Below are positions 15,084 through 20,196 of a DNA stretch of 20,196 nt, piece by piece; position 1 is the first letter of the stretch, and every line of letters begins with the position of its first letter. The translations under genes were made by a program, and so were the position numbers. The notes below the pieces were generated by a model that saw only the letters and a program-made list of their open reading frames with translations, was not told the DNA's origin and ran no database searches. This stretch comes from Methanosphaera sp. (GTDB lineage: Archaea; Methanobacteriota; Methanobacteria; Methanobacteriales; Methanobacteriaceae). The DNA is taken from the NCBI GenBank assembly GCA_017430835.1, contig JAFRMD010000067.1, positions 1-20,196 on the forward strand, in the 5' to 3' direction.

Positions 15084-15902
15084 TTATTGGAAGGAACAGT
15101 AGATTACTGCACCACCATTACCCTTTGATAGTTTTAGAAAAGTATTGTTTCGTAGTTTTGTAACTTTACCTTTTTTTAGTTGTTTATCTAGAATAAAGGT
15201 TCCGTTTGTACTTGACTCATCTACTACCCACCAATTATCATCTTCATAAAACAATTTCAAGTGTGGCTTATCTACTCTTGAAACACTAAAATAACTATTA
15301 TCAAGAAGAATTGTGAATGATGCTAAATCACCCATGTCAAAACTAGATTTTCTGCCTATAAGTACTGTTTGATCTTTATTAATGGTAAATGTTTTACCCT
15401 TATCTACACCATTGAATATAGTTAAAACACAATGGGTTCCGTCAAGGTATTCCTGATTGCTTTTATAAAGGTTAAAGTATGTTAAGAGTTCATCAGCAAA
15501 AAAGTTAATTTCCAGGAATAATTCTTCAAATGCATCGATTTTTAGTACGTATCCTTTAACAGTTCGTTCTCCTATCTTATTAGGAACTTCTTTTTGAATA
15601 ATTACCTGTTCGACTAATCTTGCTTCTAATAATTGTTTTAAATGTTGGCCTAACATTTGAGGAGTGATACTAATATTATAATTATTAAGTAGTATGCTGT
15701 TTATTTCTCTTGAATACAAGGGATCTTTTTCAAATATAGTATCTTTATCATTGTTTTTCTTTTGAAAATCTCTTAAAATTTCGAGTATTGAAAATCTTAC
15801 ATTATTATTTACAGCAGCTATCTTTTTTGATATCGAATTTGAATCCGATAAATCAATAATCATTGTTTCTATTGTTTTATCATCCACAATAACGTCCCCC
15901 AC
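15084..15902 (-). CDS. Winged-helix/FHA domain protein (probable phospho-dependent regulator)
   Basis: Residues about 34-120 look like an ArsR-type winged helix: FSILEILRDFQ, then ISITPQMLGQHLKQLLEARLVEQ and a wing-like KGYVLKI. Residues about 155-270 are an FHA domain with LIGR (181-184), FSVSR (205-209), His214 and DESSTNGTF (228-236). Three residues (DKP) are inserted between the SR and the conserved His compared with the common SRxH pattern. FHA domains bind phosphothreonine peptides, so this protein could bind DNA under control of the kinase next door. It is the first gene of the six-gene operon. The frame starts at GTG 15902 without a clear ribosome site. A GTG at codon 6 preceded by GGGGGA is an alternative. 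Regulation of the operon by this protein is inference. Confidence 0.85.
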   Translation of the reverse strand: MGDVIVDDKTIETMIIDLSDSNSISKKIAAVNNNVRFSILEILRDFQKKNNDKDTIFEKDPLYSREINSILLNNYNISITPQMLGQHLKQLLEARLVEQVIIQKEVPNKIGERTVKGYVLKIDAFEELFLEINFFADELLTYFNLYKSNQEYLDGTHCVLTIFNGVDKGKTFTINKDQTVLIGRKSSFDMGDLASFTILLDNSYFSVSRVDKPHLKLFYEDDNWWVVDESSTNGTFILDKQLKKGKVTKLRNNTFLKLSKGNGGAVIYCSFQ

Positions 15903-16070
15903 TTTAACTCTTAAAAAGGCTTCAAATAAATAATCTGATTAAAAAAAATTATCATAATTAATCATGTTATATTTATATTTATTGTTTACTGTATATAATT
16001 TTTTAGAATAATAGACAATTATGTAAAAATAATTAATATTTAATTATATTTATCATAAAAATATAAATGA

Positions 16071-16727
16071 TTAAATAAAACTACTTAGATTATCATGCAT
16101 ATCTTTCAAATTACTTTCTTTTAATCCCAATGATTTCATTAATTCAACAACCAACACATCCAATATTATAAAAGCACTTATTTCAAATGCCGTTCCAAGT
16201 AAAACTAATTCTTCAGTATTGAAATTTATTTTATTTAGCCTTTCCCTATCCTCTATTGTTAGGCTGGTATCATTTGATGAATTAATAACTATTTTTGCAT
16301 CACTCATCAGTGCTAAATCACTCTCATTGCTACCACAAACTGACAAGATTTTTACCTTATCCTGTTTTATATCATCAAAGACATGCATAATTGAACTGGA
16401 TTTACCTGAATTTGATATGGTAATGATTATATCTCCTTCTTCTATTGGTGGAATTATTGATTCACCAAATACATAGGCATTAAATCCCAGTTGCATTAAT
16501 CTCATAGCATATGATTTAGCTACAAGACCTGATCTTCCAGCTCCACCAATAAATATTTTGCGTTGATGAATACCTATTTTTTCGTTTTTAAATTTGTTAG
16601 GACTTTCAAGAATAATATCCCTGAATTGACATATTGATTCCTCTTGTGACTTTAATATATCCTTACATGAATCTAATTTTTTTAATAATTCCTTTAATGA
16701 TAAATCCATCAAGTTATATTCTGACAT
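16071..16727 (-). CDS. hxlB: 6-phospho-3-hexuloisomerase (SIS domain)
   Basis: Converts between 3-hexulose 6-phosphate and fructose 6-phosphate. In archaea without the oxidative pentose phosphate pathway it works with hexulose-phosphate synthase to make ribulose 5-phosphate. The SIS domain is clear: FIGGAGRSGLVAKSYAMRLMQLGF, AYVFGE, GDIIITISNSGKSSSI and the C-terminal GTAFEISAFIILDVLVVELM. At 218 residues it is slightly longer than typical members (about 180-200). The frame reaches TTG 16742, but GGAGGAT lies just inside it and seven bases before ATG 16727, which is chosen. It follows the RtcB gene by 23 bases and is probably cotranscribed. No partner synthase is in the window. Confidence 0.88.
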   Translation of the reverse strand: MSEYNLMDLSLKELLKKLDSCKDILKSQEESICQFRDIILESPNKFKNEKIGIHQRKIFIGGAGRSGLVAKSYAMRLMQLGFNAYVFGESIIPPIEEGDIIITISNSGKSSSIMHVFDDIKQDKVKILSVCGSNESDLALMSDAKIVINSSNDTSLTIEDRERLNKINFNTEELVLLGTAFEISAFIILDVLVVELMKSLGLKESNLKDMHDNLSSFI

Positions 16728-16750
16728 AAATGAATCCTCCAATTTAATAT

Positions 16751-17857
16751 TTAAGCTTTGAAATTATAGACGGGCTTAATTATATCGTTAACTTTTACAC
16801 AATCTTCAATATTCCTAAGTATAGACTCTAATGATTTATAGGCCATAGGAGCTTCACTAATATTACTTGAATTAACACTGGTTGAATATATTCCTTCCAT
16901 CGATTTCTTAAATTCTTCGATTGTAATTGTATTTTTAGCATCACGTCTACTCATTAGACGTCCAGCACCATGTGGAGCAGAATAATTCCAATCAGAATTT
17001 CCTTTACCAGTACATAATATTGAACCATCACGCATATTAATGGGAATAATTAATTCTTCATTCTTTTTAGCAGACACTGCACCTTTTCTTAGAATCATCT
17101 TATCAAGATCAATATAGTTATGTATACAAGTAAAAGATCTTTTTTCCTCCAAACCTATCCTGTTAAGAATTGTTTCTATGATAGCCTTTCTATTCCATAG
17201 TGCAAAGTTTTGCATGATATCCAAATCATGAAGATAATCTTCAAACAAATCTCCTTCACAGTATATTAATTCCTTAATTGGTGCCATGTTATGATTTTGT
17301 TTAAAGACTTTTAATGCTTCATTCTGGTAGTATTCTGAAACATCCTTTCCTATACGTCTACTACCGGAATGCACTACCATTACCAATTCACCATCTTTTG
17401 TCTTATTTACTTCAATAAAATGGTTTCCTCCACCCAATGTTCCTAGATATGTGAAACTTTGTTCAACATTTTCCAGTTTAGTATAACATCTTAAATCTGT
17501 TAAATTTACTTTATTCATAAATTTATGAGGTGTATTACGTACTGAATAACCGAATGGAACATACTTATTAATCACTTCATCCAACTGTTCAAAGTTGATT
17601 TCATCATTTTCTAAGTAAACTACTTCCATTCCACATCCAATGTCTGTTCCAACTAGGTTTGGAACTACCTTGTCTTCTATTGTCATTGTTGTACCTATGG
17701 TACATGCATTTCCTGCATGAACATCAGGCATCATACGTATCTTCTGTCCATCTGCAATCGGCTGATTTAAAAAGTTAATAATCTGTGTAATGCTATTTTC
17801 ATCAATGTCATCTGTAAATATCTTTGCTTTGTTGTATTTTCCATATAATTCAAACAT
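16751..17857 (-). CDS. rtcB: RtcB-family RNA ligase, short form
   Basis: RtcB joins RNA 2',3'-cyclic phosphate or 3'-phosphate ends to 5'-OH ends using GTP and Mn2+, in tRNA splicing and RNA repair. The active-site motifs are complete: DVHAG (45-49), GTDIGCGM (70-77, metal Cys75), GGGNHF (142-147), HSGSR (163-167), HNYI (246-249) and HGAGR (296-300), whose His accepts GMP. The protein has 368 residues, against about 480 for the canonical archaeal RtcB, so it belongs to the short, bacterial-like branch and may be a second copy for repair. GAGGTGAT stands three bases before the ATG. It lies 130 bases downstream of a tRNA-like gene in the same direction and upstream of the hexuloisomerase gene. 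Confidence 0.92.
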   Translation of the reverse strand: MFELYGKYNKAKIFTDDIDENSITQIINFLNQPIADGQKIRMMPDVHAGNACTIGTTMTIEDKVVPNLVGTDIGCGMEVVYLENDEINFEQLDEVINKYVPFGYSVRNTPHKFMNKVNLTDLRCYTKLENVEQSFTYLGTLGGGNHFIEVNKTKDGELVMVVHSGSRRIGKDVSEYYQNEALKVFKQNHNMAPIKELIYCEGDLFEDYLHDLDIMQNFALWNRKAIIETILNRIGLEEKRSFTCIHNYIDLDKMILRKGAVSAKKNEELIIPINMRDGSILCTGKGNSDWNYSAPHGAGRLMSRRDAKNTITIEEFKKSMEGIYSTSVNSSNISEAPMAYKSLESILRNIEDCVKVNDIIKPVYNFKA

Positions 17858-17920
17858 ATTATCACCTCACTATCTTTTAAACTAATATTTGTTATTATGG
17901 ATAGTTATAATTTCATTTTT

Positions 17921-17928
17921 TATATAAA
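17921..17928 (-). promoter_or_regulatory. TATA box candidate for the RtcB-hexuloisomerase operon
   Basis: TTTATATA on the minus strand lies about 64 bases before the RtcB start. With the usual archaeal distance of about 25 bases, transcription would begin near 17899 and leave a leader of about 40 bases carrying GAGGTGAT. The AT-rich background weakens the call. Confidence 0.4.
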
Positions 17929-17964
17929 TATTATAAATAAAATGCTTTAAGGTATATTTCAACT

Positions 17965-17983
17965 AAAAAAATTTTATTAAAAA
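17965..17983 (-). terminator. T5 and T7 tracts after the tRNA-like gene
   Basis: On the minus strand, five T (17983-17979) and seven T (17971-17965) follow four bases behind the tRNA 3' end, the usual termination pattern for archaeal tRNA genes. Confidence 0.55.
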
Positions 17984-17987
17984 TTAG

Positions 17988-18080
17988 TGGTAACTACAGG
18001 ATTCGAACCTGTGTAGGACTATGCCCAAGAACTGGATTATTCTTTTCTCTTGTGCGTTTAACCAACTCCGCCAAGTTACC
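17988..18080 (-). tRNA. Type II tRNA (Leu/Ser-like), anticodon loop enlarged, isotype unassigned
   Basis: The cloverleaf is clear. The acceptor is GGTAACT/AGTTACC (7 pairs), the D-stem GCG/CGC with a TTGGTTAAA loop, the anticodon stem CAAGA/TCTTG (5 pairs), a variable region of 13 bases typical of Leu or Ser tRNAs, and a T-arm ACAGG-TTCGAAT-CCTGT. CCA is not separately encoded. The anticodon loop, however, has 17 bases instead of 7 and lacks T at its second position. A 10-base insertion or mini-intron is possible; removing the first ten loop bases would leave ATCCAGT. I could not build a convincing bulge-helix-bulge, so the anticodon stays open. A TATA box and T-tracts suggest it is transcribed. 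It may still be a damaged tRNA. Confidence 0.7.
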
Positions 18081-18130
18081 ATATTAAAAGTATTTTTTTG
18101 TACTTCCTAGAAGTAAATATGTATTCAAGA

Positions 18131-18140
18131 GTATATAAAA
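18131..18140 (-). promoter_or_regulatory. TATA box candidate for the tRNA-like gene
   Basis: TTTTATATAC on the minus strand lies 50 bases before the mature 5' end. Initiation about 25 bases downstream would leave a short 5' leader for RNase P. Confidence 0.45.
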
Positions 18141-18303
18141 TGATGAAAGAAAAAACTTTATATTAAAACTATTTTAATGAGTAAGCCCTTGTTAAATATT
18201 GATTTAAATATAAAAATAGAATACACAGGATATTCTAATCAATGATAAGGTATTTTTGATTATAAATACATTATATTCTTTAAATTATAAAAAGTTATAT
18301 CAA

Positions 18304-19281
18304 TTAGTTTATAGGCATATCTAATATTACGGATAATTTTTCTAATATTTCCTCTTGATATATTTCTACATTAGTGGGAAAATGATTAATTTTCATTATT
18401 TGTTCAAAACATTTAAAAGATTCAGACAATCTTTTCATTCTTCTTAAAACTAGACTTTTATTAAAGAATGCATAAACATAATATGAATCAATATGAATAC
18501 ATTTATCAAAACAGCGAATAGATTCTTCAAAATCATCAAAATAAAACAAGATACAACCCTTAATATTTAATGCTTCAACATCATTTGGATTAATTTCCAA
18601 AACTTTCTCAATATTTACCAATGCTGATGTTTGATTATCATCAAAAAATAAATCATTTATTGATTGTACTTTTAGTAGTTCAATTATTGCATCATCTATT
18701 TTAGGTTGTTTAAATAGAAATTCTTTTAGAAGAATAATCTTTATTTCTTCAATATACTCAGATACAACCTTTCTACATGAAGGATTTTTCTGAATGGCTA
18801 ATTCATAACAATCTAAAGCATCCCAAAATCTTTCTGATTTTTTATATTTATAACCTTCTTCAATAAGATTCCTTACTTCTTCACCATATTCATCTAGAAT
18901 ATTATGTCTTTCCTGTATATTCAAACATTCTTCAACTTCATTTTTCAGTAGATTTATAATATTACCTAAATTATTATTTATTTCCAAAGCTTGATCATAA
19001 TAACTTAAAGCTTTATGATAGTCTTCCCTACTTTTATATATTATTCCCATATTAAGAAAAGCACTAGAAGTTTTCTTAATCTCAATCGACCTTAAAAATA
19101 TTTTTTCAGCTTCATCATAATTATTTAACTTAATTAAAGCAGAACCTTTACCATTTAATGCACTGACATTATTACAACTTAATTCTAACACTTCATTGAA
19201 TGTATCTAAGGCCTTCTCCGGATTATTATTCAAATAATCCAAACCTTCCTGTATTTTATTATCTATATCCTCATTAATCAT
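18304..19281 (-). CDS. TPR repeat protein
   Basis: This is a 325-residue soluble protein with at least five tetratricopeptide units in two blocks, at about residues 5-105 and 145-310. Typical units are KALDTFNEVLELSCNNVSALNGKGSAL, KALSYYDQALEINNN, DALDCYELAIQKNPS and ESIRCFDKCIHIDSYYVYAFFNKSLVL. TPR proteins are protein-binding scaffolds and are numerous in methanogens; the partner is unknown. No signal peptide or membrane helix is present. GAGGT lies nine bases before the ATG. It appears to be a single-gene unit, about 220 bases upstream of the tRNA-like gene on the same strand. Confidence 0.88.
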   Translation of the reverse strand: MINEDIDNKIQEGLDYLNNNPEKALDTFNEVLELSCNNVSALNGKGSALIKLNNYDEAEKIFLRSIEIKKTSSAFLNMGIIYKSREDYHKALSYYDQALEINNNLGNIINLLKNEVEECLNIQERHNILDEYGEEVRNLIEEGYKYKKSERFWDALDCYELAIQKNPSCRKVVSEYIEEIKIILLKEFLFKQPKIDDAIIELLKVQSINDLFFDDNQTSALVNIEKVLEINPNDVEALNIKGCILFYFDDFEESIRCFDKCIHIDSYYVYAFFNKSLVLRRMKRLSESFKCFEQIMKINHFPTNVEIYQEEILEKLSVILDMPIN

Positions 19282-19700
19282 GCTTAAATTACCTCAATAG
19301 TACTAATTGTTAAAGTATTAAAGATTTTAACAATTTTAAAATATTCTATGTAATTTCAAGTAGTAGTCTATAAGAGAGGATATATAAGTGATATAAAGAA
19401 AATACTTTATAGATAACTTTATAAAATATCAAAAGATATTTTTAAAAAACAAAATATATAAAAGAAGCATAATCTGTTAGAATTAGTTTTTCAGAAATAT
19501 TCTTATCTTAAAAACATTAAAAATTATAAAGATTAAAGCATATTAATTATAATACATCTTATCATCAATAAATTAGATAAAAGCTCAAATTTACTATAAA
19601 ACTTATATATTTATTGAAGAATCTAATATAGAAAGTTCTGAGAATTTAATTATTAATAATTGAAGATTAAATTCAAAAAATTTATACAAAAAAAATAAAC

Positions 19701-19733
19701 TTTAAAGTGATATATTCATGATATAACTTTAAA
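19701..19733. repeat. 33-base imperfect palindrome
   Basis: Arms TTTAAAGTGATAT (19701-19713) and ATATAACTTTAAA (19721-19733) pair in 12 of 13 positions around a 7-base centre. It could be an operator or a stem-loop. It also has AAGT/ACTT halves, as in the array at 2415, but with a different centre. Confidence 0.45.
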
Positions 19734-20160
19734 TCTATAATATAAGATGAAAGAACACGTTTTTCTAAAAAAATATGAAAAATACTAAAAATCGTATATT
19801 ATTTCCTTAAAATAAAAATAATTAGATATATTATTTAAAAGAAAAAATTAAAATGTTGGTTATTATAACTGACCAAAATGATTCGTTATACCTTATTAAA
19901 CGAAGCTTTATGAATTATACCTAAAATGAATATAAAAATGTAATAATTAAAGTATTTAGAGTAAATAAATTTGATTATGTTTAATTTTTTTATTATTTTC
20001 ATTATTATATTTATTTACTAAAATTTAAGTTAATTAAAGATTCAGAATTAGTTATTTTAAAATATATAAAGAAAGATGAATCTTTAAAAACAATACTAAA
20101 TACATTGTTTATTCAATTTTTATACTGTTTTGGTATTAAATGGTGATTATTAATTTAAAT

Positions 20161-20195
20161 AATTATCATGATAATTCATTTATAAATGATTATCA
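20161..20195. repeat. Adjacent palindromes at the right edge
   Basis: AATTATCATGATAATT (20161-20176) is a perfect 16-base palindrome. CATTTATAAATG (20177-20188) is a perfect 12-base one directly next to it. ATTATCA after it pairs with the TGATAAT before it, making a longer stem with one bulged base. Possibly an operator of a gene beyond the window. Confidence 0.4.
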
Positions 20196-20196
20196 A

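Larger units (their letters stand above)
19282..20196. other. AT-rich stretch without recognisable gene
   Basis: In these 915 bases I find no open frame of useful length, tRNA or repeat array. The first bases upstream of 19281 must hold the TPR gene promoter. The least AT-rich patch (about 19866-19925) contains TTCGTT/AACGAA arms and a repeated TTATACCT, but no gene. Two palindromic sites are listed separately. Confidence 0.6.

Noticed and set aside
17988..18080. Assignment as tRNA-Trp from a CCA triplet in the enlarged loop, or as tRNA-Sec
   Set aside because: The long variable region does not fit Trp, and the 3-pair D-stem and normal acceptor do not fit Sec. The isotype is left open.
18237..18261. 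AATCAA/TTGATT inverted repeat as terminator of the TPR gene
   Set aside because: Only six pairs around a 13-base loop in AT-rich DNA and no T-tract placed behind it.

Overview
The window looks like a piece of a methanogenic archaeon of the Methanobacteriales, most likely Methanosphaera or a close relative. The reasons are very low GC, archaeal TATA-type promoter boxes, ribosome sites of the GGTGAT type, a tRNA-like gene without encoded CCA, a 6-phospho-3-hexuloisomerase, and several GGAIYN-type beta-helix and BspA-like (DUF285) repeat proteins. This assignment is inference from composition and gene content; no database was searched.

Left part (1-5926). The plus strand opens with the C-terminal part of a membrane protein resembling SLOG-associated SLATT effectors. 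Convergent to it is a minus-strand DUF4143-type AAA ATPase. Behind this lies an array of three palindromic operator-like sites, then a pair of minus-strand genes: a small helical protein of a phage-associated type and a 683-residue protein with a DUF2135-like domain. On the plus strand follow a DUF4258 gene with an apparent one-base frameshift and an intact DUF2283 gene, which together resemble a toxin-antitoxin pair.

Central part (5944-15902). Six closely spaced minus-strand genes look like one operon. In order of transcription they encode a winged-helix/FHA protein, a Hanks-type Ser/Thr kinase with C-terminal helical repeats, an Hsp70-like ATPase, a beta-helix protein fused in frame to a low-molecular-weight phosphatase, a BspA-repeat/beta-helix chimera, and a further beta-helix protein. 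Kinase, phosphopeptide reader, phosphatase and chaperone beside repeat proteins that lack visible secretion signals suggest a phospho-signalling system acting on, or sensed through, the repeat proteins. The phosphatase carries the threonine in its P-loop that in YwlE is linked to phosphoarginine specificity, and it has its own internal ribosome site.

Right part (16071-20196). A two-gene operon encodes a short RtcB-family RNA ligase and a hexuloisomerase. It lies directly downstream of a type II tRNA-like gene whose anticodon loop is about 17 nt instead of 7. A TPR protein follows. The last 915 bases show no recognisable gene but contain palindromes.
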